Assembly (NCBI GenBank): GCA_963702995.1
Contig: OY969783.1
Span: 2,604,001-2,668,000 of the forward strand
Length of the DNA stretch: 64,000 nt
Reading direction: 5' to 3'
Source of the DNA: MFD04580-c1 sp963702995
GTDB taxonomy: Bacteria > Planctomycetota > Phycisphaerae > Tepidisphaerales > Tepidisphaeraceae
Below the pieces are notes generated by a model. That model made no database searches, was not told where the DNA came from, and saw only the letters and a list, made by a program, of their open reading frames with translations. Position 1 is the stretch's first letter, and every line of letters begins with the position of its first letter. The position numbers and the translations under genes are program-made. Below, in pieces: positions 1 through 10,207 of the stretch.

Positions 1-1209
1 TGCCGCGACATCTACCACGAACAGCGGATCCTGAAGGAAAAGATCATCCCGGCCGACCTGATCTACGGCGCGAAGATGTTCCGCCGCGAGATGTTCAATG
101 TGAACGTCCCGCGGAACATCTACATCCACATCTGCGGGTCGGACCTGATCCGGGCGAAAGACGGGCAATACTTCGTTCTCGAGGACAACGGCCGCACGCC
201 CAGCGGGGTCAGCTACGTGCTGGAGAACCGCAGCGTGATGAAGCGGGTCTTCCCCGCCCTGTTTGGCGCGTACAAGGTCCGTGCAATCGAGGATTACCCG
301 TACAACCTGCTCCAGGCCCTGAAGTACGTGGCGCCGAATCGGGCGGAAGAGCCGACGATCGGCGTGCTGACGCCGGGCGTTTACAACTCCGCCTATTTCG
401 AGCACAGCTTTCTCGCCCGGCAGATGGGCGTCGAACTGGTCGAGGGGCAGGACCTGATTGTGGATAACGCCCACGTTTACATGCGGACGACCGCCGGGTT
501 GCGGCGGGTGGACGTGATCTACCGGCGCGTGGATGACGACTTCCTCGACCCGCTCACCTTCCGCCCCGATAGCGTGCTCGGTGTTGCCGGCCTGATGAAC
601 GCGTACCGGAGCGGGAACGTCGCCGTAGTGAACGCCGTCGGCACCGGGGTCGCGGACGACAAGGCCGTCTACCCGTTCGTCCCCCGGATGATCAAGTTCT
701 ACCTCGGACAGGAGCCGATCCTGGCCAACGTTCGAACCTTCATCTGCGCCGAAGACGACGACCGCCAATACGTCCTGGAGAACCTCGACAAGCTCGTCGT
801 CAAAAGCACGAACGAGTCGGGCGGGTATGGGATGCTCATGGGGCACCAGGCGTCGCAGGCCGAGCGAAACGAATTCGCCGAGAAGATCCGCTCGGACCCG
901 CGCAATTTCATCGCGCAGCCGGTCGTCGAGCTGAGCCAGTGCCCCAGCCTCTGCGGCGACCGTTTTGAAGGGCGCCGGGTGGACCTGCGGCCGTACATCC
1001 TCTACGGCGAGAAAGTGGTCGTCATGCCGGGCGGGCTGACCCGCGTCGCGCTGCGGAAGGGAAGCCTTGTCGTGAACAGCAGCCAGGGCGGCGGCAGCAA
1101 GGACACGTGGGTCCTGGAAGACGACGCGGCCGACGCGGTGAGCCCGGCCATGCCGGAGAACGGCGGCGAGCTCACCGCGGCCGCGTCTTCTCAATCGCAG
1201 ATGCCTTGA
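1..1209 (+). CDS. Circularly permuted ATP-grasp protein (5' end outside window)
   Basis: The reading frame is open from the first base, so the gene begins upstream of the window; 402 residues are visible. The sequence matches the C-terminal two thirds of circularly permuted type 2 ATP-grasp proteins (DUF404/DUF407 type): LEDNGRTPSGVSYVLENR near the visible start, then KSTNESGGYGM, the glycine-rich ATP-binding loop, and a late VDLRPYI segment. These proteins are predicted carboxylate-amine ligases acting on small peptides or similar substrates; the true substrate is unknown. It lies 38 bp upstream of an alpha-E (DUF403) gene, the standard partner of this family, so the two are probably co-transcribed. 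The last 40 residues are low-complexity and not conserved. Confidence 0.88.
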   Translation, partial: CRDIYHEQRILKEKIIPADLIYGAKMFRREMFNVNVPRNIYIHICGSDLIRAKDGQYFVLEDNGRTPSGVSYVLENRSVMKRVFPALFGAYKVRAIEDYPYNLLQALKYVAPNRAEEPTIGVLTPGVYNSAYFEHSFLARQMGVELVEGQDLIVDNAHVYMRTTAGLRRVDVIYRRVDDDFLDPLTFRPDSVLGVAGLMNAYRSGNVAVVNAVGTGVADDKAVYPFVPRMIKFYLGQEPILANVRTFICAEDDDRQYVLENLDKLVVKSTNESGGYGMLMGHQASQAERNEFAEKIRSDPRNFIAQPVVELSQCPSLCGDRFEGRRVDLRPYILYGEKVVVMPGGLTRVALRKGSLVVNSSQGGGSKDTWVLEDDAADAVSPAMPENGGELTAAASSQSQMP

Positions 1210-1247
1210 GCCTTCTCCGCTTCGTCCAGCTACTTTAGCGCGAACCC

Positions 1248-2282
1248 ATGACACAACTCGCCCCCAGTAACGTCCCCAAGAAGTTCCGCCTCCACCAGCC
1301 GGCCCGCCCGATGATGGCGCGGGATGCCGATTCGATGTACTGGATGAGCCGGTACGTCGAGCGCGCGGAGCACATCGCCCGGCTCCTGCTCGTGAATGCG
1401 AACCTCCTGATCGACGTTGGCGACCTGGCCCCGACGCTGCAACTGCGGCAATGGCAGAGCGTGCTGACCGTCATGCGGACCGACATCCCGCCCGAGCTGC
1501 GCGAGGCGGAGAATGGTTCGACCGACACCGTCGGCGCCGGTGTGGCCCGTTACATGGCCTTCGACCACGCCAACATCAACAGCCTCTACAACTGCGTGAG
1601 CCGCGCTCGCGAGAACGCCCGCAGCATCCGGGAGAACATTTCGGCCGAGATGTGGGAGAGCCTCAATACGCTCTACTGGTCCATCCGCGGCGAGGACGCC
1701 ACCGCCCGTTTTGAAGACTCGCCGGAAGACTTCTACCGCCAGATCATGTCCAGCTCGATGCTCTTCCAGGGGCTGACGGATCAGACGATGCCCCACGACC
1801 AACGATGGCTTTTCACCCAGCTTGCCAAGTACCTCGAGCGGATCGACGTAACGGCCCGGGTCATCCAGATGAAGTTCGACATCATGGAGGGGGCCGAGTC
1901 GATGCTGGAGGGGGCGCTGCGAAACATCCACTGGATGGCCGCCCTGCGAAGCTGTTGCTCGATCGAGGCGTTCCGGCGGCAGCACATGGCCGACATGGAC
2001 CCGCTCCGCGTGGCGTCGTTCCTGATCCTCAACCGCAACTTCCCCCGGAGCATTCGCTATTCGGTCGATAAGGCGCACGATGCGATCGCCTGCATCCGCC
2101 AAGAGGTCAACCCCACCTCGATCGACCCCGCCGAACGGGTTCTCGGCCGCCTCGATGCGCACCTGGAATACGCCGAAATGTCGGAAATCCTGGTCGCGGG
2201 GCTTCCAGCGTACCTCGATCACATCCAGGCCCGCGCCGCCGAGGCGGCGCTGGCGGTGCAGAAGACCTATTTCCTGCATTGA
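1248..2282 (+). CDS. Alpha-E domain protein (DUF403)
   Basis: A 344-residue, mostly alpha-helical protein. The N-terminal segment DSMYWMSRYVERAEHIARLL is the family signature, followed by RENARSIRENIS and late LNRNFPRSIRYSV, both typical of the alpha-E/DUF403 family. The family has no proven biochemical role. It is almost always encoded next to a circularly permuted ATP-grasp protein, as here, and often near a transglutaminase-like gene, which is absent here. The ATG at 1248 follows the upstream stop by 38 bp and gives the usual family length. No signal peptide or membrane segment is seen, so a cytoplasmic location is inferred. Confidence 0.88.
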   Translation: MTQLAPSNVPKKFRLHQPARPMMARDADSMYWMSRYVERAEHIARLLLVNANLLIDVGDLAPTLQLRQWQSVLTVMRTDIPPELREAENGSTDTVGAGVARYMAFDHANINSLYNCVSRARENARSIRENISAEMWESLNTLYWSIRGEDATARFEDSPEDFYRQIMSSSMLFQGLTDQTMPHDQRWLFTQLAKYLERIDVTARVIQMKFDIMEGAESMLEGALRNIHWMAALRSCCSIEAFRRQHMADMDPLRVASFLILNRNFPRSIRYSVDKAHDAIACIRQEVNPTSIDPAERVLGRLDAHLEYAEMSEILVAGLPAYLDHIQARAAEAALAVQKTYFLH

Positions 2283-2499
2283 TCGTTCCCAGCGGCCGAC
2301 AAGCGCGTCGCACTCGCCGGCTGAACGGCGTCGGCCGCAGGGACGAAGGCGTATGACGGTCCTGGCGCGCCTTGCACCCTTCCAGGGCCGGCCGGGCGCC
2401 CTCGATACACGCTCGGCAGCGCACGGTCGCCGTGTGGTCGCCATCGGTTGCGGAGCCGCGGAAGGGTTGTTACGGTATCGCTTTACGCGGAGAACCCCG

Positions 2500-2829
2500 A
2501 TGCCTGTCGAGAAATGGTCTGACACGGTGGTCGTCGCCCATCTAAGCGACGACCCGCAGTTCACGGACGACCTGGAATCGATCGAGCAGACCCTGAGTCA
2601 GGGGAAGCATGATGCCGTGCTCGACTTTTCAACGGTTCGGTTCATCAACTCGTCCAATCTCGCCCGCCTGCTGAAGATCCGCAAGAAGATGGTTTCGACC
2701 GAATCGCGGCTGCTTCTCTGCGGCGTCAACACCCAGCTCTGGGGCGCGTTTCTGATCACCGGTCTCGATAAGGTGTTTGAGTTCAGCGACAACGTCACCA
2801 CCGGGCTGGCGACGCTGCAGCTCGCCTGA
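2500..2829 (+). CDS. STAS-domain protein (anti-sigma factor antagonist-like)
   Basis: A 109-residue protein that is essentially one STAS domain: an initial beta strand (TVVVAHLSDD), then KHDAVLDFSTVRFINSSNLARL, in which the serine pair after the asparagine is where SpoIIAA-type proteins are phosphorylated. The frame stays open for another 420 bp upstream but overlaps the alpha-E gene, so the ATG at 2500 was chosen because it begins exactly at the domain. STAS proteins act as switches for anti-sigma kinases or other partners; no cognate kinase or phosphatase is visible nearby, so its partner is unknown. It is transcribed towards the S41 peptidase gene, with a strong hairpin between them. Confidence 0.75.
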   Translation: MPVEKWSDTVVVAHLSDDPQFTDDLESIEQTLSQGKHDAVLDFSTVRFINSSNLARLLKIRKKMVSTESRLLLCGVNTQLWGAFLITGLDKVFEFSDNVTTGLATLQLA

Positions 2830-2907
2830 CAGCGACGGGCGGGATCGGTCGCTCGCGGGACACGGTTCCGGGTCGGCGTCTTCAGTCCATTTTGGTCATC
2901 AAAGAAC

Positions 2908-2934
2908 GCGGCGGACGTCCAAGACGTCCGCCGC
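2908..2934 (-). terminator. Bidirectional hairpin terminator
   Basis: A perfect 12-bp inverted repeat (arms 2908-2919 and 2923-2934, 3-nt loop) sits between the convergent STAS and S41 peptidase genes. Read on the minus strand the stem is followed by TTCTTT, so it fits best as the intrinsic terminator of the S41 gene. Confidence 0.7.
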
Positions 2935-2968
2935 TCGCATTTGCATGAACTGGGGAATGGCTGCGGAC

Positions 2969-5299
2969 TTACTGGGCGGCGAGTTGCAGTCGGAGCATCA
3001 GGACGGCAGCCGAGAGCTGCGGGTCCGACTCCAGCAGGTCCTTCTTCTTGGACGCGGTCCTCGGCGCCTGCGGATCACCCTGGATCTTATCCTTCTTCTG
3101 CTCGACCGCCTTCTCGATCAGCGGGGCGGTGTCGTTCAGCTTCTCCTGGGCGCCCTCGGCCGGCTTGGCCCCGGCCGCATCGCGAAGGATGTCCAGGTCC
3201 TGACGGGCGTCGATCGCGGCCCGCATCTGCTCCGGGGTCATCTCGATCGTGACGTCGGGGTCCACGCCCCAGGTCGAGCTGTTCTCTTCGCGGTGAATGC
3301 AGACGCCGTTCGGCAGGTAATAGTGGCTCGTCGTCAGCTTCAGGAGCGTCGTCCGGTCGAGCGGGAAGAGCATCTGAACACTCCCCTTGCCAAACGTCCG
3401 CTCGCCGACGATCGTCGCCCGGTGGTTGTCCTTCAGGCAGCCGGAGACGATCTCACTCGCGCTGGCGGAGTATTGGTTGACGAGAACGATGAGCGGCAGA
3501 TTGCACTCGTCGTCGTCCTTCTTCGCCTTGGCGATCGTCGGCGGGTTCCCGGTTTCGCGATCGGGGTGGGTGCTGACGATGACGCCTTCTGAGAGGAACT
3601 TATCGCATACCTCGGTCGCGGCCGTCAGCAGGCCGCCCGGGTTATACCGAAGGTCGAGAATGACTGCCTTAGCCCCCTGTTCCTTGAGCACTTCCACCGC
3701 CCGGTCCAGCTCCTTGCTGGTGTCCTGCGTGAAATTGGTCAGCCGCATGTATGCGACCTTCTGGGCCGGGTCAACGAACCATTCCCAGCCACCCCCGGGC
3801 TTGTGGAGATAACCCTTGATGCTCGCGACGTGGATCGTCTCCCGCTTGATCGGATAGACCTTAGACGCGCCTTCGGGGCCGCGGACTGTCAGCGTGACGA
3901 GCGTCCCCTTCTCACCGGTGATGCTTTTCACCGCCTGGTTCAGTGTGATGCCCTTGGCGCTCTTGCCGTCAATCTGCGTGATGACGTCGCCGGCCTTGAT
4001 GCCCGCCTTGTAGGCCGGGCTGTCTTCGAGTGGGCTGACCACTTTGAGGCTGCCATCGTCATCCGTCTGGATCTGGATGCCGACGCCGCTGAACTCGCCC
4101 TGCGTCGTCTTACGGAACTCTTCGACGTCGGTCGGCCAGATGATGCTGCTGAAGGGGTCGAGCTCGGCGAACGCGCCGTCGGCGAACTCGCTGACCAGGA
4201 CGACCTCCGGTAGTTCCACCGTCTCCTTGTTGGAGGACTGGAGCTTCTTGAGCGTCGTCCGCAGGACGTTCTGTTCGGTGGCTGGCGTGGCGGCCTGGTT
4301 CTGAGCGACGGCATCGGCGACGGCCGCCAGGAACGCGACGCGGCGCGGCTCTTCCTTCAAGCGGGGGAACGCGGCCTCCAGCCCTTTCGTGGTCGCGAGC
4401 GCCTGCATCCCCTTGAGACCGCCGAGCGCGAGATTGCGGAAGCTCACTTCGCGGTAGTAGTTATTGCGAGCATCGACCAGGGCGTCCCAGAGGACCTCCA
4501 TCTTCACGCCCTTCAGCGTGTCGCGCCAATCGACTTTGAAGCTTTCATTGTCCACCCCTTCCAGCGGCTTGGTCGTCGGGCCTGCGACGGGCCCGGTCGT
4601 CGGCCCGGTGGTGGGCTGGGTCGCGGGCTTGAGGATCGCATCGACTTCGTCGCGTTCCTTCTGCTCCGATTCCTGCAGCTTCTTCAGCACTTCAGGCGTG
4701 TACAGCGCCAGCAGGCGGACACGGCGGGTCGCCAGCTTCAGCCGATCCTTCCAGAGCGGCGTCGCCGGCTCGATCGAGCTCAGGTCGGAATAGAGCCGCA
4801 GGGATTTCACCCACTGCTCGTCCTTATCATATTGCTCGGCACGCTCGATGGCGCCCTTCACCATCGCGTCAACCCACGGCTCATCGCGGAAGGCTTTCTT
4901 GTCGTCGGCGAGCAGGTGGCGGCGGGTGGCGCCATCCACCGCGTAATCGTCTTTCTTGCGCTCCAGGAGCTTTTTGACGTCCTCGACCGACTTCTCATAG
5001 CTCTTATGTCGGGCGGCCGCGAACTCGACCCGCTGGTTCTCGAACCCCTTGGTCCAGGCCGCCATCTGTTCGATGCGCGGGTCGTGGCTGAGGGAGGCGG
5101 CCTTGTCGAGCAGTTCGTTGGTCTTGTCGAACTTGCCGACCTTCAGCGCTTCCATCGCCTGAACCTTGAGCTGCTCGCCCGAAGCGAGGCTGGCGCCCGG
5201 CACGGTGTCGGCCGTTGCGGCCGGCAAGCTGGCGTACATCGCAAGGCCGGCCGCTACCAACGGTACCGACCAGATCCACCGGCGCACGGGACTAATCAT
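2969..5299 (-). CDS. S41 family C-terminal processing peptidase with PDZ domain
   Basis: A 776-residue exported serine protease. An N-terminal hydrophobic segment (residues about 8-30) ending at an Ala-rich site acts as a signal peptide or anchor. Residues 40-200 are helical and charged, followed by a Thr/Pro/Gly linker near 230. A PDZ domain starts at GVGIQIQ (about residue 400) with AGIKAGDVITQIDG. The catalytic core holds VNQYSASASEI (nucleophile Ser near 615) and GERTFGKGSVQ (general-base Lys near 637), the Ser/Lys dyad of tail-specific (Prc/CtpA) proteases. The N-terminal helical extension makes it longer than typical CtpA. It is transcribed alone, with a hairpin downstream. Confidence 0.9.
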   Translation of the reverse strand: MISPVRRWIWSVPLVAAGLAMYASLPAATADTVPGASLASGEQLKVQAMEALKVGKFDKTNELLDKAASLSHDPRIEQMAAWTKGFENQRVEFAAARHKSYEKSVEDVKKLLERKKDDYAVDGATRRHLLADDKKAFRDEPWVDAMVKGAIERAEQYDKDEQWVKSLRLYSDLSSIEPATPLWKDRLKLATRRVRLLALYTPEVLKKLQESEQKERDEVDAILKPATQPTTGPTTGPVAGPTTKPLEGVDNESFKVDWRDTLKGVKMEVLWDALVDARNNYYREVSFRNLALGGLKGMQALATTKGLEAAFPRLKEEPRRVAFLAAVADAVAQNQAATPATEQNVLRTTLKKLQSSNKETVELPEVVLVSEFADGAFAELDPFSSIIWPTDVEEFRKTTQGEFSGVGIQIQTDDDGSLKVVSPLEDSPAYKAGIKAGDVITQIDGKSAKGITLNQAVKSITGEKGTLVTLTVRGPEGASKVYPIKRETIHVASIKGYLHKPGGGWEWFVDPAQKVAYMRLTNFTQDTSKELDRAVEVLKEQGAKAVILDLRYNPGGLLTAATEVCDKFLSEGVIVSTHPDRETGNPPTIAKAKKDDDECNLPLIVLVNQYSASASEIVSGCLKDNHRATIVGERTFGKGSVQMLFPLDRTTLLKLTTSHYYLPNGVCIHREENSSTWGVDPDVTIEMTPEQMRAAIDARQDLDILRDAAGAKPAEGAQEKLNDTAPLIEKAVEQKKDKIQGDPQAPRTASKKKDLLESDPQLSAAVLMLRLQLAAQ

Positions 5300-5748
5300 G
5301 AGGTCATCCTTGGAACGATGGACGCGCGAAAGGATTTCAGAAGCTCGACAAGCGATCCTGCGCCGAGCCGACTACCCGAAGCATTGACAGCCGTTAGCGG
5401 GACATTATAGCCGTACTGCCGACCCGTCAAACGAACCGCGGCCGCCCGCGGTACGCCGCAGGTGCGCTCCCTTGGCAGCCGGGCAACGCCCTTTCCCGAT
5501 AGGACGGTGCAGGCACCCCGAATGTTCTCTGCCGGTTCGCAGCATTGAAAGGTTCACCGCCGCCGCGTCCCAGACGCCGAATGCACCCAATTCCACACAT
5601 CATCGGCCCTGGGGTTAGCCGACTGCGATCCATGACACACGTCTCGCGCGAATTCACACTCGGGGCCAACGGCGCCGTCTCCCCATCCATGGAGCGACAC
5701 CGGCTTCTCCGGTAGCATCGGCCGCAAGTCACGGGGCGAGGCGATCTC
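5300..5748. other. Divergent intergenic region, no gene recognised
   Basis: About 450 bp separate the divergently transcribed S41 peptidase and argS. Several short open frames exist on both strands but none has a recognisable domain or credible start. Promoters for both flanking genes presumably lie here; I could not assign boxes with confidence. Confidence 0.5.
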
Positions 5749-5811
5749 ATGACAATTATGTCACCGCGCCTCGCGGCCGGCCCAATGGACGTTATTGCCC
5801 GATCCTTTCCT

Positions 5812-7628
5812 ATGCAGACCATCGCCTCCCAACTTAGCGAGATTTTCCGCGACGCGATCCGGCAGGCGCTCGGCTTCGACGCCGACCCGCTCATCGGCGC
5901 TTCCCAGGACGAAAAGTTCGGCGACTACCAGTCCAACGCCGCGATGGGCCTCGCCAAACTGGTCTACAGAAAACCGGCGACAAGATCAACCCCCGCGCCG
6001 TCGCCGAACAGATCAAGTCCCGTCTCGCCGAGTCGCCCGCGATGGCCGACCTGGCGAAGGAAGTCACCATTGCCGGGCCGGGTTTCATTAACGTGCGGCT
6101 AACGCCGGCGTGGGTGGCCCAGCGTCTGAAAATGGCGGCCGCCGACCCAAGGCTGGGCGTCGCCACCAGCGCGGCACCTCAGACCGTGGTGGTGGACTAC
6201 TCCGGCCCCAACGTGGCGAAGGAAATGCACGTCGGGCACCTCCGCAGCACGATCATCGGGGACGCCATCAGCCGAGTACTCGAGCTTCAGGGCGAGCGGG
6301 TCATCCGGCAGAATCATATCGGCGACTGGGGGACCCAGTTCGGCATGCTGATCTGGTACCTCCAGAGCGGGCGGCATCCCGTCGCGGCCGAGGGCCCTGG
6401 CGCGGGCAACGCGCCACCCGCGGGTGGCGGCCAGTCCGCGTCAACAACCGTTGACGATGCCGTGATCGACGATCTCGAAGGTTTCTACCGGGCCGCAAAG
6501 AAAGCGTTCGATGAAGGCCCCGCGTTTGCCGATGAAGCCCGCCGCACCGTCGTCCATCTCCAGGCCGGAGGCGACGAAGAACTGAAGTATTGGCGGAAGA
6601 TCGTCGCCGAAACCCGTCGCAGCTATCAGCCGATCTACGAGCGGCTCGGCGTCCGCCTTCAGCCGTCCGACGAACGGGGAGAATCGTCCTACAACGCCGA
6701 CCTGCCCGGCGTCGTCGCCGACCTCAAGGCGGCCGGCATCGCTGTCGAGAGCGAGGGGGCGACGGTCGTCTTCATCGACGGGCCGGACAAGTCGCCGCTC
6801 ATGGTCGAAAAGACCGGCGGCGGCTACCTCTATGGCACCACCGACCTGGCCGCCATCCGCTACCGCGTGCGGACGCTCGGGGCGACCCGGATCATCTACA
6901 CTCACGATTCACGCCAGGCGATGCACTTCGACCAGGTCTTTCGAACCGCCCGCAAGGCCGGTTGGGCCGAGAACGTCTCGCTGGAATATGCCCCCTTCGG
7001 CACGATGCTGGGCGAGGACGGCAAGCCCTTCCGCAGCCGCGACGGCGGGACCGTGAAGCTGAAAGACCTGCTGAACGACGCGGAGAAGCAGGCGCTGGCG
7101 GTCGTCACCAACAAAAGCCCCGACCTCGCCGAATCGCAGCGGCATGCGATTGCCCATTCCATCGGGATCGGCGGCGTGAAGTACGCGGACCTGTCGAAAG
7201 ATCGGGTAAGCGATTACCTCTTTTCATTCGAGAAACTGCTCGCCCTCGACGGGAACACCGGGCCGTACATGCAGTACGCGTACGCCCGCATCAAGTCGAT
7301 CTTCCGCAAGGCCGCGGAACGAGGCATCTCCACCGCCGTGGCGGCCGATGCCATCCGGCTTGAGTCCCCTTACGAACTCGCCCTCGCCAAGCACATTCTT
7401 CGCCTGGGCGAAGTGATCGAAGTGATCGGCCGCGAGCTCAAGCCGCACCACCTGTGCGCCTATCTGTACGAGCTGGCGACGCGCTACAGCGGCTTCTACG
7501 AGAAATGCCCGGTCCTTAGCAGCGAGGAACCGACCCGCTCCAGCCGCCTCGCACTGGCGGACCTGACGGCAAGGGCGCTAGGGCTGGGCCTGGACCTGCT
7601 GGGGATCGAGCACCCCGATCAGATGTAG
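5812..7628 (+). CDS. argS: Arginine--tRNA ligase (reading frame shifted near 5965)
   Basis: Class I arginyl-tRNA synthetase, charging tRNA-Arg with arginine. The N-terminal Arg-tRNA-synthetase domain (QTIASQLSEIFRDAI, EKFGDYQSNAAMGLAK) is in one frame; the rest, from KTGDKINPRAVAEQIKSRL onward, is in another. Bridging them needs one extra base near 5958-5972. Downstream are SGPNVAKEMHVGHLRSTIIG (HIGH-type signature), a FRSRDGGTVKLKDLL segment in place of KMSK as in E. coli-type ArgS, and a C-terminal DALR anticodon-binding domain. The bridged length is about 605 residues, near the family norm. ATG 5812 begins at the domain; ATG 5749 has a GAGG site and is an alternative. As this gene is essential, the break is probably a sequence error. 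Confidence 0.9.
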
Positions 7629-7803
7629 GGCGGGAGGAGAATCGGAAGCACGAAACCCGAAACTCGAACGAAGTGGCAAGAGCGGAGTGGGAAGAAGAAA
7701 AAGAGGGCGGGGAGACTTCCTGCGTTCGTTGCTTCCTTCTCACTTTCCTTCTTTGCTTCGGATTTCGCGTTTCCGATTTCCCCTCTCCCCTTACGATTCG
7801 TTT

Positions 7804-8088
7804 ATGAAGTTCGGCCGCATCAAGAGACAGCACGGACGGGTTGGCGGCCTGGACGCGATCCTGGACCGGATCGTGAAGCATTGCCCGCACGTTTCGCGGA
7901 TCGTCCCGGGCCGGATCAAGGTCCGCCGGGGGCACACCCCGCCGAGCTTTAAGGTGCAGTACCCCACCGACGCGGGCCTCAAGTGCCTCTACACGGGGAC
8001 CGGGACGGTTCAGGAGGTCTTCCTGATCTGTTCTGACGCACCCGCCGCGCGTCAATGGCTCATCGACCAGCGGTTTGTCACGCCGTAA
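7804..8088 (+). CDS. DUF2103-like small protein
   Basis: A 94-residue basic protein with the pattern of the DUF2103 family (described as predicted metal-binding): an N-terminal GRVGGLDAILDRIVKHCP, a central IVPGRIK, then KVQYPTDAGLKCLYTGTGT and VQEVFLIC. No function is established. The ATG at 7804 was preferred to upstream starts because the preceding frame is low-complexity AG-rich intergenic DNA. It stands alone between argS and a hairpin. Family assignment rests on remembered pattern similarity only. Confidence 0.6.
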   Translation: MKFGRIKRQHGRVGGLDAILDRIVKHCPHVSRIVPGRIKVRRGHTPPSFKVQYPTDAGLKCLYTGTGTVQEVFLICSDAPAARQWLIDQRFVTP

Positions 8089-8240
8089 CGTTATGACTTG
8101 ATGTCGCACGACCGCGCACCATCCCGGTCGATTCATTGCGTTCAATTTGTTTCGCGATAAACGCTGCGTTAAAATTGCACAGTCCCCAGATTTATCCGCA
8201 ATTCTTTCTAACATCGACCGGCTGCCGGAAGTAACCCTTT

Positions 8241-8268
8241 CCGGCGGCCGTCGCTCGACGGCCGCCGG
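8241..8268 (+). terminator. GC-rich hairpin after the DUF2103-like gene
   Basis: A perfect 12-bp inverted repeat (arms 8241-8252 and 8257-8268, 4-nt loop) lies 150 bp downstream of the DUF2103-like gene and 40 bp before the next start. It has no T-tract, so it may be a weak terminator or a protein-binding palindrome. Confidence 0.4.
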
Positions 8269-8308
8269 ATTCACCGCCTAAGACTTGCGCCAGGGATGAG
8301 GTCTTTCC

Positions 8309-9102
8309 ATGAGTAGTTCGAGCGATCCGGCCGGAGCGCCGGCCCTTTCGAGCGGAGTGAGGAGCGTTCACCGTCGGGGAGCCCGATCTATCGCTATGCG
8401 GCTCAGCCGCCGGCCCCTCTCGCTGACACGGCGACGCCCTACGGGGACCGGATCACCCGGCATATCGAGCGGCATATCGGCCCCTCGCCCCTGGTCTTTC
8501 ACGAATTGATCTCGCCGGCCGCCCACATCGACATTCACCCGGTCCCCCCGACCGGCCGCCTGCCGAGCGAAGAGTACATCGCGGGGCAATCGCACTTCAC
8601 GTTCGTCACCTCCGGTATGAGCAGCCTGCCGATGTCCGCCCCCCCCGCCTGCGAAGAGTGCCGATACGCCGAGCTCATGGTCTGTCTTCCCGGCGATTGG
8701 CCCGGCCTGCGTATGGACGGCACCTTCGACGCCGCCGCGATGGCCGACGAACGCAATTGGTGGCCGATCCGATGCCTCAAGATGCTGGCGCGGCTCCCCC
8801 ACGTCTACAACTCCTGGCTCTGGCACGGCCACACCGTCCCCAACGGAGACCCGTGCGTCCCCTACGCGGAGAACACCAAGCTCTGCTGCATGCTCGTCCT
8901 GACTGCCGCCCTTGTCCCACCGACCGCGCGAACGCTGCTGATCAACGATGACGTCACCGTCCACTTCTTTGCCCTCTGGCCGCTGTACAAAGAGGAAATG
9001 GATTTCAAACTGGAGAAGGGGCTCAGCCCGTTGATCGACCGGATCGTCGAAGCCGGGATGACGGAGATGATCAACCCGAACCGCCCCAACTTATGTAAGT
9101 GA
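8309..9102 (+). CDS. Suppressor of fused (SUFU) domain protein (frame shifted near its start)
   Basis: From about 8390 the frame encodes TPYGDRITRHIERHIGPSP, then HELISPAAHIDIHPVPPT, HFTFVTSGMSSLPM and YAELMVCLPGDWPGL, the order of motifs of the bacterial SUFU (suppressor of fused-like) domain. These proteins are common in bacteria, often as immunity-type or unassigned proteins; their molecular role is not settled. The domain frame has no ATG/GTG upstream of TTG 8506, which would cut into the domain. An ATG at 8309 preceded by AGGGATGAGG lies in another frame, so a one-base loss between 8320 and 8400 is inferred, giving about 264 residues. Confidence 0.72.
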
Positions 9103-9126
9103 CGTCGGGTCGAGTATGCTCCCGAC

Positions 9127-10115
9127 GTGAGCTTGATCGATCGCGCCGTCGAACTTCTCAAGGCCGGCCGCCTCGTCGCGTTCCCCACCGAAACCGTCTA
9201 TGGACTGGGCGCCGACGCGACCAACGCGGCCGCCATCGCACGCGTCTACGCCGCCAAGGGCCGGCCGCCGACCAACCCCCTGATCGCTCACGTCGCCGAC
9301 ATTGACGCCGCCCGCCGCTACGTCACCGCGTGGCCCGACATGGCGGATCGCCTCGCCCGCGCCTTCTGGCCCGGCCCGCTCACGCTCGTGCTGGGCCGCG
9401 CCGACCGGCCCGGCGGCATCGCGGCGGCCGCCACCGCCGGCGGCGCGACCGTCGCCCTGCGGGCCCCCGATCACCCGATCGCTCAAGCCCTGCTCCGCGC
9501 GTTCGCGGGCCCATCGCCGCCCCCAGCGCCAACCGATCCACCCGCGTCAGCCCGACCACCGCGCGCCACGTCGAGGAGGAGTTGGGAGCCGCCGCTGACC
9601 TTATTCTCGACGGAGGCCCGTGCGCTGTCGGCATCGAATCCACCGTCATCCACCTCGCGGCCGCCGCGCCGATCATCCTCCGCCCCGGAGGTGTCAGTGC
9701 GGAACAAATTGAAGCCGTGATCGGCCCGGTCGCCCGCTTCACCGGCGCAGTTGACACGTCCATCGCGGCCGCGAGCCCCGGGCAGCACTCAATCCACTAC
9801 GCCCCCAGAGCACCCGCCTACCGGTTCGACCCAGCCGACGTCTCCGCCGCCCTGGCATTCCTAAGCCGCCACGCCCCGGGAGCGGCCGCCCTTCTGACAC
9901 TGAGCGAGTCCGTGCCTTCGCCGCTCGCCCCGGCCGGGCACGTCCGGCAGATGCCTGCCGCGCCGGCCGCATACGCAAAAGCGCTCTACGCGACGCTCCG
10001 TGAGGTGGATGCCGACCCGGTCGAGTCGATCCTGATCGAAATGCCCCCCGAAGCCCCCGAGTGGCTCGCCGTCCGGGACCGCCTCACCCGAGCGACGCGC
10101 CCGCTCCCCCCGTAG
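9127..10115 (+). CDS. tsaC: L-threonylcarbamoyladenylate synthase (Sua5/YwlC type, frame shifted at 9507-9513)
   Basis: Makes threonylcarbamoyl-AMP from threonine, bicarbonate and ATP, the first step of the t6A37 tRNA modification. Starting at GTG 9127, residues 1-125 are the YrdC domain (FPTETVYGLGADATN, KGRPPTNPLIAHV). The frame then breaks in a GGGCCC tract and resumes one frame over with PIAAPSANRSTRVSPT and the rest of the domain. A C-terminal Sua5 domain follows, with SPGQHSIHYAP linker motif. One missing base (probably a C) restores about 329 residues, the normal length for Sua5-type enzymes. It follows the SUFU gene by 24 bp, suggesting co-transcription. Confidence 0.88.
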
Positions 10116-10133
10116 GGCGTCGCTTGCGACGCC
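10116..10133 (+). terminator. Short hairpin after the tsaC stop
   Basis: A perfect 7-bp inverted repeat with a CTTG loop immediately follows the stop codon, between convergent genes. The stem is short and has no T-tract, so this is a weak candidate. Confidence 0.3.
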
Positions 10134-10207
10134 ATCGAGGCTCGGGGCCCGAAAGACTGCCGTACGGAAGGCTATGGCGTCGCAACTGACGCAACACATT
10201 GCGCCCA

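Noticed and set aside
1230..2564. A 444-residue open frame on the minus strand opposite the alpha-E gene.
   Set aside because: It is a shadow of the strong alpha-E gene on the + strand; composition is Arg/Gly/His-biased and no domain fits.
5958..5972. Programmed -1 frameshift in argS.
   Set aside because: The local sequence (CTGGTCTACAGAAAACC) has no X XXY YYZ slippery heptamer, and argS is not known to use frameshifting; a sequence error is simpler.
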